64,000 bases of DNA from Microbacterium binotii (GTDB lineage: Bacteria; Actinomycetota; Actinomycetes; Actinomycetales; Microbacteriaceae): assembly GCF_021398715.1 (NCBI RefSeq), contig NZ_CP090347.1, positions 2,418,001-2,482,000 of the forward strand, read 5' to 3'. Below the pieces are notes generated by a model, which saw nothing but the letters and a program-made list of their open reading frames with translations, was not told the origin of the DNA and made no database searches. Each line of letters opens with the position of its first letter. Position 1 is the first letter of the stretch. The position numbers and the translations under genes were made by a program. Shown one piece after another: positions 17,853 through 28,205 of the stretch.

Positions 17853-19805
17853 TCAGCGGTCCTTTCTCGGGCGCCGTCGACGAATCGCAGCGAGTGCGGG
17901 AACCGCCCTGCCGTATACGCGCTCGGCCAAGGCGGCCACCGGAAGCACGGCTCGCGCGACGCGAGGGTGGTTGAGCCGGAGATACATCCGGGTCAGACCC
18001 ACTATTCCGCCATGGCCCGCCGGGCCCGCACGCTGGATCAAGCCGATCTGATCCACGGGATAGCCCGTCGTCGTGGAGAAGAGCTGGTCCGCTTTGAATT
18101 CGAGCGCCGTGTGGCTGATGGCCGCGTGCTCCGGGGTGAGTACGGTGCGCACGTGATAACCCGCCTCAGCTGCGACCGAGACCACCACGCGCTCCTGAAC
18201 ACGGGCGAGATCGACGTAGCGCCGACGCGTGTAGTCCTGATAGGTCCAGCGCCGCGAGAGCATGGCACGCAAGGCTCGGGGCCGCGCGATCCACATGGCT
18301 CCGTACGGCGCGAGCGGGCTGACCTCGTCACGGGGGACGTCGACGCCCATCTCGCCGAGCAGCTCTTCCGCAGGTGCGCGATACGAAGCCCACCCCTTGC
18401 CCATGGTCGAGTAGCCGATGTGGATCATCGGCGGAAAGACCATACCCAGCCCGGGCTCGTCGTCGAAGAGAGCGAGGATCCGACGCACATGATCGCGGGT
18501 CGCGAGCAGATTGTCCCACTGGTATCGACGGAAGTACCGCCGCACGTTCGCCGTCTTGTGGCGGTTCTTCCTGCCGTGGATCTTGACCACGAGATCGAAC
18601 TCGTCGGAAGCGATGACATCGCGGCACGCGACGAAGAAGTCGCTCATGTCGCGCCCACGACTCGCGGGGGTGACCCGGACCTCGAAGCTCCCGTAGCCCG
18701 CATCGGCACGTTCGGCGAGCGCCCGACGGATCGTCGCCGCCTTCGTGCCATCCGAGGTCGTCGCGTAGAGCGCGTACCCGGCCGGCAGATGAGCGAGCCG
18801 GAGAAGGATGTCGTCCATCTGACGAAGATCCGTGAGGTGCAGCACGACGGCGATCCGACGGCTCGGCACCTCCGCGCGTGGAGTCGCGGGGACGATCTCG
18901 AGCATTCCCGCGATGGTGTTGAGGGCCTTCGGGGCAACCGTTCGGGCGAGGTTCTGCCACAGCGCGTCGAGCGGATAGCCGTGGGCGGCCGCAGCGCGAA
19001 CCACGTCGCGCCCGATGATCGCGTGCTGATGCAAAAAGGGCGGGTACAGCGTGAAGAGTTCGCGCCCGAGGACCGGGCACCCGGAATCGAGGAGGAGTCC
19101 GGGCGAGAAGAGCATTGGGTTCTCGTTCGGGAAGTCCGAGGCCGGGAACGCGAACGCGTTGGCGAAGTGCAGAGCGGTGAAGGACTCCGAGAACGAGCGC
19201 TCGCTGTCCTCCGCAGCGAGCTTGCTCGGCGGCTGCGACCAGTAGTCCGCCCATTCCTTACCGGTGAACATCGCCTTGCGCACCAGTGTCCAGATCCATG
19301 CCGCGGGGCGGTGCGGGAAACCCTGCGTCTCGAACGACTGCGGCGCACCGTGCCTGTTCTCGACCAGCTGCCAGAAGTCTGCATGGCCGTGAGACATCCG
19401 ATCGAAGATCGGGGCGAACTCGCCTACCGGCCCGAACCACGAGTCACCCGTGAAGAGGATCTCCTCGGTGTCGCCCGTCGGCGCAGCGACTCCGTGCAGG
19501 GCCGTCGCGTACATCTGCGGATGGAACGACGCACCGGCGTAGTCGACGACCTCATCGACCATCGTCCGCAGCTCGACGCGTGCGCTCTCCGGCACCTTCG
19601 CGGTCACGATGACCACGAGCTTCGCAGCGTGCGGACGGAGTCCGTCCAGTGCGATCCGCACGTACTCGTCGATCTCAGCGCGAGCATTCGTCAGCGCGTA
19701 GAGAACGGTGCGGCGCGGGGTCACTCCTTCGTCATCGGTTGTCCGTGCTGAAAGCTGCCGCTCGGCCTGCATCTGTTCCCGTGCTCCTTGGGTGGTGTGC
19801 CTCAT
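17853..19805 (-). CDS. Rhamnan synthesis RgpF-like protein (second of two)
   Basis: 650 residues, a diverged paralogue of the following gene with the same block order: RTVLYALTNARAEIDEYV, EEILFTGDSWFGPVGEFAPIF, then VVLHLTDLRQMDD, LVVKIHGRKNRHK and PPMIHIGYSTMGKGW. A GFD-type motif is absent at the place where the paralogue has RPNRGFDIWGY, and this copy reads YAGASFHPQMY instead. The two may therefore differ in substrate or one may be regulatory. The ATG at 19805 has only a weak ribosome site. A TAGAAT box on the minus strand (19832-19837), just downstream of rmlA, could start a transcript with a leader of about 20 nt. Confidence 0.88.
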   Translation of the reverse strand: MRHTTQGAREQMQAERQLSARTTDDEGVTPRRTVLYALTNARAEIDEYVRIALDGLRPHAAKLVVIVTAKVPESARVELRTMVDEVVDYAGASFHPQMYATALHGVAAPTGDTEEILFTGDSWFGPVGEFAPIFDRMSHGHADFWQLVENRHGAPQSFETQGFPHRPAAWIWTLVRKAMFTGKEWADYWSQPPSKLAAEDSERSFSESFTALHFANAFAFPASDFPNENPMLFSPGLLLDSGCPVLGRELFTLYPPFLHQHAIIGRDVVRAAAAHGYPLDALWQNLARTVAPKALNTIAGMLEIVPATPRAEVPSRRIAVVLHLTDLRQMDDILLRLAHLPAGYALYATTSDGTKAATIRRALAERADAGYGSFEVRVTPASRGRDMSDFFVACRDVIASDEFDLVVKIHGRKNRHKTANVRRYFRRYQWDNLLATRDHVRRILALFDDEPGLGMVFPPMIHIGYSTMGKGWASYRAPAEELLGEMGVDVPRDEVSPLAPYGAMWIARPRALRAMLSRRWTYQDYTRRRYVDLARVQERVVVSVAAEAGYHVRTVLTPEHAAISHTALEFKADQLFSTTTGYPVDQIGLIQRAGPAGHGGIVGLTRMYLRLNHPRVARAVLPVAALAERVYGRAVPALAAIRRRRPRKDR

Positions 19806-19831
19806 ACCCCGCAGCGGAGATGGCGCGCCCG

Positions 19832-19837
19832 ATTCTA
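19832..19837 (-). promoter_or_regulatory. Putative -10 box for the RgpF pair
   Basis: Minus-strand TAGAAT in the 39-bp gap after rmlA. It would allow the two RgpF genes and the following glycosyltransferase to be transcribed apart from rmlA. Confidence 0.3.
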
Positions 19838-19844
19838 CGAGACC

Positions 19845-20717
19845 TCAGTTGTGGCCTTGCTGAAGAGCCTTGAGCAGGTAGAGTCCGTAGCCGCTCTTCA
19901 CGAGCGGTTCGGCACGGCTGCGCAACTCGTCGTCGGTGAGGAAGCCCATGCGCCACGCGACCTCCTCGGGGCAGCCGATCGACAGTCCCTGACGCTTCTC
20001 GACGGTGCGGATGAAGTCCGTCGCCTCGCTCAACGAGTCGAACGTGCCGGTGTCCAGCCATGCGGTTCCGCGCGGCAGGAGTTCGACTTTGAGCTGCCCG
20101 CGCGAGAGGTACTCGCGGTTCACATCCGTGATCTCCAGTTCACCGCGAGGCGAGGGCTTGAGCGCCTTGGCGATGTCGACGACGTCGTTGTCATAGAAGT
20201 AGAGCCCCGGAACCGCGTAGTTGCTCTTCGGGACGGCCGGCTTCTCCTCCAGCGAGACGACCTTGCCGTGATCGTCGAACTCCACGACACCGTAGGCCGT
20301 CGCGTCGTCGACCCAGTAACCGAACACGACGCCGCCCGTGAGGCTGTTGTACTGACGCAGGCGTGTCCCCATGCCCTGCCCGTAGAAGATGTTGTCGCCG
20401 AGCACGAGCGCGACCGAGTCGTCGCCGATGTGCTCCTCGCCCAGGATGAACGCCTGCGCCAGCCCGTCCGGGGACGGCTGCGTCTTGTAGGTGATCGAAA
20501 CGCCGAACCGCGTCCCATCGCCGAGCAGGCGCTGGAACTGCTCGGAGTCCTGAGGCGTCGTGATGATCAGGATGTCGCGGATGCCGGCGAGGATCAGCGT
20601 CGACAGCGGGTAGTAGATCATCGGCTTGTCGTAGACCGGCACGAGCTGCTTCGAGACGCCCAGAGTGATCGGATGAAGCCGCGAGCCGGTTCCCCCGGCA
20701 AGGATGATTCCGCGCAT
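19845..20717 (-). CDS. rmlA: Glucose-1-phosphate thymidylyltransferase
   Basis: First enzyme of dTDP-L-rhamnose synthesis: glucose-1-phosphate plus dTTP gives dTDP-glucose. 290 residues, the standard length. The nucleotide-binding motif is [12 protein letters not shown], followed by [29 protein letters not shown] and [20 protein letters not shown], all strongly conserved in RmlA. The ATG at 20717 is fixed by the family N-terminus MRGIILAGG, with a GGGAGGA ribosome site upstream. It is divergent from rmlB across 67 bp. Confidence 0.97.
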   Translation of the reverse strand: MRGIILAGGTGSRLHPITLGVSKQLVPVYDKPMIYYPLSTLILAGIRDILIITTPQDSEQFQRLLGDGTRFGVSITYKTQPSPDGLAQAFILGEEHIGDDSVALVLGDNIFYGQGMGTRLRQYNSLTGGVVFGYWVDDATAYGVVEFDDHGKVVSLEEKPAVPKSNYAVPGLYFYDNDVVDIAKALKPSPRGELEITDVNREYLSRGQLKVELLPRGTAWLDTGTFDSLSEATDFIRTVEKRQGLSIGCPEEVAWRMGFLTDDELRSRAEPLVKSGYGLYLLKALQQGHN

Positions 20718-20748
20718 GCGAACATCCTCCCATCACGCAGGGCCCTGA

Positions 20749-21783
<1,035 letters not shown>

Positions 21784-21785
21784 CG

Positions 21786-23195
21786 ATGACGGAGTTCGGC
21801 AAGCAACTCACCGTCACCGAGACCACCATCCCCGGCCTCGTCGTCTTCGACCTGCCGGTGCACGGCGACTCCCGCGGCTGGTTCAAAGAGAACTGGCAGC
21901 GCGAGAAGATGGTCGCGGCGGGACTTGCCGACTTCGGTCCCGTGCAGAACAACATCTCCTTCAACGATGCCGTCGGCACCACGCGCGGCATCCACGCGGA
22001 GCCATGGGACAAGTTCGTCTCCGTCGCCACCGGCCGGATCTTCGGCGCGTGGGTGGATCTACGCGAAGGCCCCACCTTCGGCGCCGTCTACACGACCGAG
22101 CTCGACCCCTCGAAGGCGATCTTCGTGCCGCGAGGCGTGGGCAACTCGTATCAGACCCTCGAAGCGGACACGGCGTACACCTACCTCGTCAACGACCACT
22201 GGTCCCCCACCGCCGCGTACTCGTTCCTGAACCTCGCGGACGCGACCGCCGCGATCGAGTGGCCCATCCCGCTCGATGAGGTGGAGATCAGCGAGAAAGA
22301 CAAGAACCACCCCCGCCTCGCAGACGTCACGCCCATCCCACCGAAGAAGACACTCGTGCTCGGCGCGAACGGTCAACTCGGACGCGCACTGCGCGCCCGC
22401 CTCGGCGACGCCGCGCACCTCGAGTACGCCACCCGCACCGATCTCGACATCACCGCAGACGGCCTCGACACGGCCCGACGATGGCGCGACTACGACACGA
22501 TCATCAACGCATCCGCCTACACCGCCGTCGACAAAGCCGAGACACCCGAAGGCCGCAAGGATGCGTGGTCGGCGAACGCGACCGCGGTGGCAGCCCTCGC
22601 CCGCATCGCCACGGCACACGGAATCACCCTCGTACACGTCTCCAGCGACTACGTCTTCGACGGCACGAAGCCCGGCGCATACACCGAGACAGATGCCCTC
22701 GCGCCCCTCGGCGTGTACGGCCAGACCAAAGCCGCCGGCGACATCGCCGCAGCCACAGCCCCCCGCCACTACATCATCCGCACCAGCTGGGTGATCGGAG
22801 ACGGCAACAACTTCGTGCGCACAATGGCCAGCCTCGCCGAACGCGGTATCGACCCCAAAGTCGTCGACGACCAGACCGGACGCCTGACCTTCACCCCCGA
22901 TATCGCGGCGGCCATCGCGCACCTGCTCGAGACCAGCGCACCCTACGGCGTCTACAACGTCACCGGCGCAGGCGAACCCACCACGTGGGCCGACATCGCC
23001 CGCAGCGTGTTCGAGCTCACCGGCCACGACCCTGCCCGGATCACCGGCGTCAGCACGCAGGAGTACTTCGCCAACGCCGCGGGCCCCATCTCCCCGCGGC
23101 CCACGAACAGCGTCCTCGACCTCGGCAAGATCCAGGCGACGGGATTCTCCCCTGCCACCTCAGCCGATCAGCTGTCGGCGTACGTGCGGAGCTGA
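21786..23195 (+). CDS. rmlC-rmlD: Fused dTDP-4-dehydrorhamnose 3,5-epimerase and dTDP-4-dehydrorhamnose reductase
   Basis: One 469-residue protein carries the last two steps of dTDP-L-rhamnose synthesis. Residues 1 to about 183 are an RmlC cupin domain (VQNNISFNDAVGTTRGIHAEPWDKF, VPRGVGNSYQTLE). A short linker leads to the RmlD reductase at about residue 186: LVLGANGQLGRALRARL, NASAYTAVDKAE, HVSSDYVFDGTKPG and YGQTKAAGD with the YxxxK pair. The start ATG lies two bases after the rmlB stop. Such fusions are known in actinobacteria. The RmlC half has RGIHAEPW where stand-alone enzymes have RGLHYQ, so its epimerase activity should not be taken for granted. Confidence 0.94.
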   Translation: MTEFGKQLTVTETTIPGLVVFDLPVHGDSRGWFKENWQREKMVAAGLADFGPVQNNISFNDAVGTTRGIHAEPWDKFVSVATGRIFGAWVDLREGPTFGAVYTTELDPSKAIFVPRGVGNSYQTLEADTAYTYLVNDHWSPTAAYSFLNLADATAAIEWPIPLDEVEISEKDKNHPRLADVTPIPPKKTLVLGANGQLGRALRARLGDAAHLEYATRTDLDITADGLDTARRWRDYDTIINASAYTAVDKAETPEGRKDAWSANATAVAALARIATAHGITLVHVSSDYVFDGTKPGAYTETDALAPLGVYGQTKAAGDIAAATAPRHYIIRTSWVIGDGNNFVRTMASLAERGIDPKVVDDQTGRLTFTPDIAAAIAHLLETSAPYGVYNVTGAGEPTTWADIARSVFELTGHDPARITGVSTQEYFANAAGPISPRPTNSVLDLGKIQATGFSPATSADQLSAYVRS

Positions 23196-23206
23196 CGCGG
23201 TCGCGT

Positions 23207-23258
23207 CATAGCGGAAGGGCCTCGCGCATCTCTCGATGCACGAGGCCCTTCCGCTATG
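23207..23258. terminator. Strong bidirectional terminator hairpin
   Basis: Perfect 18-bp arms (23207-23224 and 23241-23258), with a further GCAT/ATGC pairing at the tip around a CTCTCG loop. It lies between the convergent rmlC-rmlD gene and the secreted repeat protein gene and can act in both directions. The arm ends CATAGCGG / CCGCTATG. Confidence 0.85.
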
Positions 23259-23264
23259 GGGGCA

Positions 23265-25439
23265 TCATCCGCCGACGGTGACGTCTCGACAACCCAGATT
23301 GATGTTCACGCCGCCGTCGCTGTCCAAGGCCCAGATGCATACGCGGTGCTGCCCCGGCGTCATCTGCACAGTCTCGGAGAATCCGTGATCGGCGCCGTTG
23401 GCGGGGAAGGCACGTCCGACATCAGGCCGGGTCACTTTCGCCGTGTAGGTCGACTTGACCCCGTCCACGTAGACGTCGATCGAGATGGGTGCAGATGTGT
23501 CCGGGTCGAGAGCCCATCCTGCGAACCGCGCGCCACCCGGCGTCGCCGTGAGCTCTTCGAAGTTGCCGACCGGTGGACGGGGCGCCACGACGGTGACGGA
23601 GCGACACCCCAGCTGCAGATGCGCTCCCGACGCGTTGATGCCGTATGCGCAGACGTTGCTCTGACCCGGCGGCAGGGTGACCGTCGTGGAGAACCCGTGG
23701 TTGGCACCATAGCCCGGGAATGCCCGCGCGATGTCGTTTCGTGCCCCATCCGCGATGATCGCCTTGCCCGCGGCCCCGACGTAGACGTGGACCTGGATCG
23801 GGTTCACCGTGTCGGGATCGATGACCCATCCCGCCAGAGTCGCCGTGGATCCCGATACGGAGAACGTCTCGAGATTGCCGACCGGCACCCGTCCGACGTC
23901 GGGCGGCCCCGGAATCATGACCTGCCGACAATCGAGGGTCGTCGTGCTGCCCGCGCCGACGTTCACTGCGTACGCGCAGAGGTTGTAGGTGCCGGGCGTG
24001 ACCGTCAGGGTTCCGCTGAACCCGTGGTTGATCCCATAAGCGGGATAGTGCGGGCCGAGGTCGGGACGCGGGTTCGACGCCTTCATCGGAAGTCCGTATC
24101 CGTCGAAGTAGAAGTGCACCTCGATCGATGAGGTCGTGTCGGGGTCGAGAGCCCACCCGGAGACCTGAACGCCACCAGGGACGATGGAGAACGAGTCGAT
24201 CTGACCGACCGGCGATCCCGACATCGCATCGAGGGTGCGACATCCGAGCGTCGTATGGTCGCCGGCACCCACGTTGATCGCGTAGACGCACACCTGGACA
24301 GGGCTCGTACCTGTGGCGGGGATCCGCGCATCGAACCCGTGCGCCGCACCCGCGCCCGGGTACGCGGCCCCGACGTCGGGGCGGCTCTTGTCCGCCACGA
24401 TCGGCGTGCCGACCGTGCCGACATAGACGTGGACTTGAAGGGAAGACGTGACGGCGTTCGGGTCGATGGCCCATCCCGCGACCCGGAAGTAACCGGGCTC
24501 CGCCGTCAGGATCTCGAGGTTCCCGATCGGATCGTCCTTGGTGTCACGCCCTTGCGTGGAGCCGAACCAGTCCGTGTAGTACTGGTAGAAGTTGCGGTTG
24601 CCGTAGCTCGAGCAGCCGTCCCCCAACCCGTAGCCCGCTCGCAGCGCCGCCGCGTTGGGCTGGTACGGCGTGTACGTGTACAGGGAAGCCGTGGCCCAGT
24701 TCTGGATGTTGATCGTCGTGCCGCCGCAGCCGGCGTTCGGATTGTACTGGATGTAATTGGACCCCGGCTGCTTGCCGAAGCGAGCGGCGGAGTAGGTCTT
24801 GAGCTGGGTGACGCCGCCGACGATCTGGGGCCCGAGTCCTTTGAACGCCGGGTCGCATGGCGCGGTGTCGGGACAGGCCTGTCCCATGGCCGCGTTGAGG
24901 TTCCAGTCACTCGGAGCGCGACTGGTGGTCAGTCCCTGCTCCTTCTGCAGAGTGACGAGGATGACCTTGGCGGAGATGCCGCACGCGACCTGCACGCGGT
25001 AGATCAGCTCCGATACCCGCATCGTGCCGCCCTGGATCGCGCTGCAGATGAGGTTCCCCGTGGACGAGGAGACCCGCGCGTCGCGTGAGGAGACGCTCGC
25101 GGTGGAGACGTTGAGACACTTGCCGTTGGAACAGGTGCCGATGCGCTGATCGAGGAACGACTGGATCTCGGCCGCCGTCATGGCGTTGCCGTCGAAGAAG
25201 AGCTTGTCGGAGATGATGTTCGACGGATCGAACTGACTGAGATCCGCAGCCTTCACGATGCTCGTCGGGATCGTCTCCTGTGCCACGCCCTGTGCCGCCG
25301 TCGCGACGGATGCGGCGGGCTCCGCCGCCACGGCGACCGTGGTCGCCGTCACCGGAAGGAGGAGCCCCAGAGCGAGCGCGATCAAGGCGGGGATCGCAAC
25401 CCAGCGGCTGCGACCGGGCTCGAGGCCGAGGGGACGCAT
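23265..25439 (-). CDS. Secreted protein: lysozyme-like N-terminal domain plus four Cys-containing repeats
   Basis: 724 residues from the ATG at 25439 (25466 is an alternative). The N-terminus is basic, then LIALALGLLLPVTATTVAVAA forms a Sec signal peptide. Residues of about 60-300 match an actinobacterial secreted family often labelled hemagglutinin: FDPSNIISDKLFFDGNAMT, then VACGISAKVILVTLQKEQGL, which looks like the helix and Glu of a lysozyme/transglycosylase fold (Glu near residue 166). Four repeats of 103-108 residues follow (about 304, 410, 518 and 622 onward). Each has GWxxDP, a short YPGYGANHGF-like motif and two Cys. It is probably on the cell surface. Enzyme activity is inference. 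Confidence 0.75.
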   Translation of the reverse strand: MRPLGLEPGRSRWVAIPALIALALGLLLPVTATTVAVAAEPAASVATAAQGVAQETIPTSIVKAADLSQFDPSNIISDKLFFDGNAMTAAEIQSFLDQRIGTCSNGKCLNVSTASVSSRDARVSSSTGNLICSAIQGGTMRVSELIYRVQVACGISAKVILVTLQKEQGLTTSRAPSDWNLNAAMGQACPDTAPCDPAFKGLGPQIVGGVTQLKTYSAARFGKQPGSNYIQYNPNAGCGGTTINIQNWATASLYTYTPYQPNAAALRAGYGLGDGCSSYGNRNFYQYYTDWFGSTQGRDTKDDPIGNLEILTAEPGYFRVAGWAIDPNAVTSSLQVHVYVGTVGTPIVADKSRPDVGAAYPGAGAAHGFDARIPATGTSPVQVCVYAINVGAGDHTTLGCRTLDAMSGSPVGQIDSFSIVPGGVQVSGWALDPDTTSSIEVHFYFDGYGLPMKASNPRPDLGPHYPAYGINHGFSGTLTVTPGTYNLCAYAVNVGAGSTTTLDCRQVMIPGPPDVGRVPVGNLETFSVSGSTATLAGWVIDPDTVNPIQVHVYVGAAGKAIIADGARNDIARAFPGYGANHGFSTTVTLPPGQSNVCAYGINASGAHLQLGCRSVTVVAPRPPVGNFEELTATPGGARFAGWALDPDTSAPISIDVYVDGVKSTYTAKVTRPDVGRAFPANGADHGFSETVQMTPGQHRVCIWALDSDGGVNINLGCRDVTVGG

Positions 25440-25562
25440 GTGACGAGTGTGACGCAAGTTACGCATGTTCACCAGAGTTGTGCGGGGGCGCGGAGCGCCG
25501 GGGCGCAGCACGCCCCGGATTACTCTCACACGCCCGCCGTCCTCTGCTGCCGCGCCGCGCCG

Positions 25563-26669
25563 CTACAGCTCCGAGTGCAGCGCCCAGACCCTTTCGGCGT
25601 GATCACGCCAGGAGAAGGCGCGGCCGCGGTCCGCCGCGCGGACCGCGTATCGTTTCCTGCTCTCCTCCGACGCCAGAACCTGCCCGAGCGCGTCTGAGAA
25701 GGACTCGACGGGGGCCGTGAGAGCGCCGTCGAGGAGCACCTCTTCGTGGACCGCGGAGGCCATCGCCACGATGGGCACCCCCAGTGTCAGCGCCTCCACC
25801 GCGCGCCACGGGAAGGCACTGAGTGCAGACGGCGAGACCAACGCGCTCGCGGCATCCAGCACGGCCGCCCGATCGGGCGCGCCCAGATGGGGCTGGACGC
25901 TGACCCGCTCGGGCGGAAGTCCCGCTGCCGAAGCGAGATCCCGGACGCGGTCCTTGTCCTCAGCCGCGGCGTCGATCACGACGACGCTGCGGTCGCATCC
26001 ACGGGAACCGATCGCTGAGAAGGCCGCCGCGAAGGCGGCGTCGTCGCACCGGGAGCCCGCCACGACGATGACGTCCTCCATGACGCCGAGCTCGCGACGC
26101 CGGCCGACCGCATCCGAGGGAACCGCGAAGCCTTGCGGCGCGGCTCCCGGAATGACTCGGATACGCCCCGCCAGCCGCGGGGCGACCTCGACGAGCTTGG
26201 CTGCGAGCGCGTGTGTGGGAACGACGACGGCGTCGGCGAACTTCTCGGTTCGGCGCAGGAGAGCCCGCTGGGCGGCGACGGCGCCACGGGGAAGATCGCC
26301 CGGGACCTCCCACGCGCACAGCTCCCACAGCGTCACGACGGTCTGATCGTTGTCGTTGACGCGATCGTGACGGACCAGCGGCGCGAGCGGTCCCGGCGCA
26401 TGGATGAGCCCTCCGCCGATGCCCGGCGCGATCCCGAGCTGCCATGACGCGGCCAAGGCGGGCCGCGCCAGAGGTGCGCGCCAGACATCCGCCAGGCCTG
26501 CGATCTCGGCCGCGGCGCCCTCCGCACCGGCCGGCACGATCGCGCCCACGGCGCACCCGCGCGGCGCGGTCTTCACGAGGGCTGCGGCGATCTCCCGCGC
26601 AGCTTCGGCGGCATCCGGATCGACCACATCGATCAGCTGATCGAGCACGAGGCGGAGCGTGACGGTCAT
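25563..26669 (-). CDS. Family 4-like glycosyltransferase
   Basis: 368 residues with a GT-B layout. The N-terminal half has a gap-rich Rossmann domain with LIHAPGPLAPLVRHD, and FADAVVVPTHALAAKL marks the domain hinge. The C-terminal half has IRVIPGAAPQGF, then VSVQPHLGAPDRAAVLDAASALVSPSALSAFPWRAVEALTLG, the donor-binding region of GT4, though the usual E-x7-E pair is only partly present. The ATG at 26669 directly follows a TAGTCT box, so the transcript is probably leaderless. It lies between the LCP gene and the secreted repeat protein and is probably part of wall-glycopolymer synthesis. Substrate unknown. Confidence 0.85.
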   Translation of the reverse strand: MTVTLRLVLDQLIDVVDPDAAEAAREIAAALVKTAPRGCAVGAIVPAGAEGAAAEIAGLADVWRAPLARPALAASWQLGIAPGIGGGLIHAPGPLAPLVRHDRVNDNDQTVVTLWELCAWEVPGDLPRGAVAAQRALLRRTEKFADAVVVPTHALAAKLVEVAPRLAGRIRVIPGAAPQGFAVPSDAVGRRRELGVMEDVIVVAGSRCDDAAFAAAFSAIGSRGCDRSVVVIDAAAEDKDRVRDLASAAGLPPERVSVQPHLGAPDRAAVLDAASALVSPSALSAFPWRAVEALTLGVPIVAMASAVHEEVLLDGALTAPVESFSDALGQVLASEESRKRYAVRAADRGRAFSWRDHAERVWALHSEL

Positions 26670-26675
26670 CCTTCG

Positions 26676-26681
26676 AGACTA
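26676..26681 (-). promoter_or_regulatory. -10 box for a leaderless glycosyltransferase gene
   Basis: Minus-strand TAGTCT. Its first base lies 12 bases before the ATG at 26669, the same spacing as at purE, rmlB, the response regulator and other genes here. Confidence 0.4.
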
Positions 26682-26729
26682 CCCATCCGTTCGCGTCGGC
26701 TTCTGGGAGCTCACCGCACCGGTGCGCTC

Positions 26730-28205
26730 TCAGCCCTCCGGAGTCGGGGAGGGCGTCGGCGGATAGAGCGCCTGCTGCACGATCTGGTGCACCTTCTCGT
26801 AGTCCGGGTTGCGATCGTCGATCCCACCCTGGGGCGTCAGCTCGATCGAGGTAACGGGTTGTTCCTTCGCCTTGATGGCGAGTTCGACGAAGTACCCGAG
26901 CATGGTCTGCGGGATGTCCGTCTTGACGAGGTGCGTGCCCGCTGCGGCGACGTCCTGGAACCGGCTGAGGACGTTGCCCGGGGTGAACTGCGCGAGGATC
27001 GCCTCCTGCAGCTGACGTTGACGCAGCATGCGGTCCCAGTCGTTCGTCGTATAGCGCGAACGGGCGTACCACTGCGCGGTGTCGCCATCCATGTGCTGCT
27101 CGCCGGGCTCGATCCACCCGGTCGCCCACTCCTCGGCGCTCTGACCCTCGTAAGCGGGGCCGCCGCCCTTCGGCAGTCGCTCGGTGACAGTGATGTCGAC
27201 CCCGCCCAGCGCATCGATCAGAGCTGCGAAACCATCCATATCGATGAACGCGTAGAAGGGGATCTGGATGCCGAGGATGCCCTCGGCGGCGTCCTTCGTC
27301 GCTTCGACTCCCGGCTCGGAGCCGTTGGCGACCGCATCCGGATAGATCGAGTTGCCGTCCTGGCAGACCTCGACCTCCGTACGCAGCTGGTTGATCCCGC
27401 TGCCCCACCCGCAGGTGGGGCTGGGGTGCGATTCGTGGCCGTTGGGGTACTTGTCCTGCATCGGCCCGGGAGCGAACGGGAAGTTCGGCATGTCGCGCGG
27501 GATTCCGAAGATCGTGGTGGCGCCGGTCTCCGCGTTGATCGAGACGACCGAGATGCTGTCGAAACGCATGGAGTCGCGGCCCTCGCCGCTGTCCGCGCCG
27601 AGCAGGAGGATGTTGTAGTAACCGTCGATCGGTTCCACCGCGGGTCCGGTCTGGGTGAAGACCGTACCGAGCGCGTCGCGTGCGGCGCCGACCGAGTTCG
27701 ATGCCCAGACGGCGCCCGAGCTCGCGAGCACGAGGGCGCCGATGGCGAGGATCGACGTCGCCAGCCGAGCCCACGGCTGGATCTTCACGAGTCGGACCAG
27801 ACGGAGTGTGTCGATCGTGAGGACGATCCACAGCCCGGCGTAGAGGAACAGGATCCCCTGCACGACGAGCATGGGCATCGGACGTAGCAGAGCGAGCCAT
27901 CCCGGGACCCACGCACCCGTGGCGAGATCGACGAACGTACCGAGATCGATCAGCGCGATCACCGCGCAGATGAGCGCGAGTGCCCACAGCAGCAGCGTGG
28001 CACCGAGGCCGAGCCGTCCCAGCCGACGGTTGCCCGCCAGCGCCTGAGCGGAGCCCGGCACCAGGAGGTTCAGCACGACGAGCCACCATGCGCGTCGCGT
28101 CATCACGGTTCGTGACGAGCTGTCGGGATAGCGGAGCGGGTACGGGTTCACCACCGGCGCGGCCGCCTGACGCTGGCCGGGGCGCGGCGGACTCACGGCG
28201 CTCAC
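26730..28205 (-). CDS. LytR-CpsA-Psr (LCP) family wall-polymer ligase
   Basis: 491 residues. LCP enzymes transfer undecaprenyl-linked glycopolymers to peptidoglycan. A Pro-rich cytoplasmic N-terminus is followed by about four membrane spans (roughly 40-58, 66-90, 103-130 and 145-168), more than the single span of most LCP proteins. The outer LCP domain shows [27 protein letters not shown] and [14 protein letters not shown], with the Asp and Arg residues that bind the pyrophosphate, and later [21 protein letters not shown]. The GTG start overlaps the purE stop. A longer frame inside purE is only readthrough. It is a good candidate to attach the polymer of the upstream locus. Confidence 0.92.
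   Translation of the reverse strand: MSAVSPPRPGQRQAAAPVVNPYPLRYPDSSSRTVMTRRAWWLVVLNLLVPGSAQALAGNRRLGRLGLGATLLLWALALICAVIALIDLGTFVDLATGAWVPGWLALLRPMPMLVVQGILFLYAGLWIVLTIDTLRLVRLVKIQPWARLATSILAIGALVLASSGAVWASNSVGAARDALGTVFTQTGPAVEPIDGYYNILLLGADSGEGRDSMRFDSISVVSINAETGATTIFGIPRDMPNFPFAPGPMQDKYPNGHESHPSPTCGWGSGINQLRTEVEVCQDGNSIYPDAVANGSEPGVEATKDAAEGILGIQIPFYAFIDMDGFAALIDALGGVDITVTERLPKGGGPAYEGQSAEEWATGWIEPGEQHMDGDTAQWYARSRYTTNDWDRMLRQRQLQEAILAQFTPGNVLSRFQDVAAAGTHLVKTDIPQTMLGYFVELAIKAKEQPVTSIELTPQGGIDDRNPDYEKVHQIVQQALYPPTPSPTPEG

Noticed and set aside
17787..19751. A 654-codon plus-strand frame opposite the second RgpF-like gene
   Set aside because: Antisense to a clear family member, no recognisable domain and very Arg/Glu/Asp-rich. 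Shadow frame.
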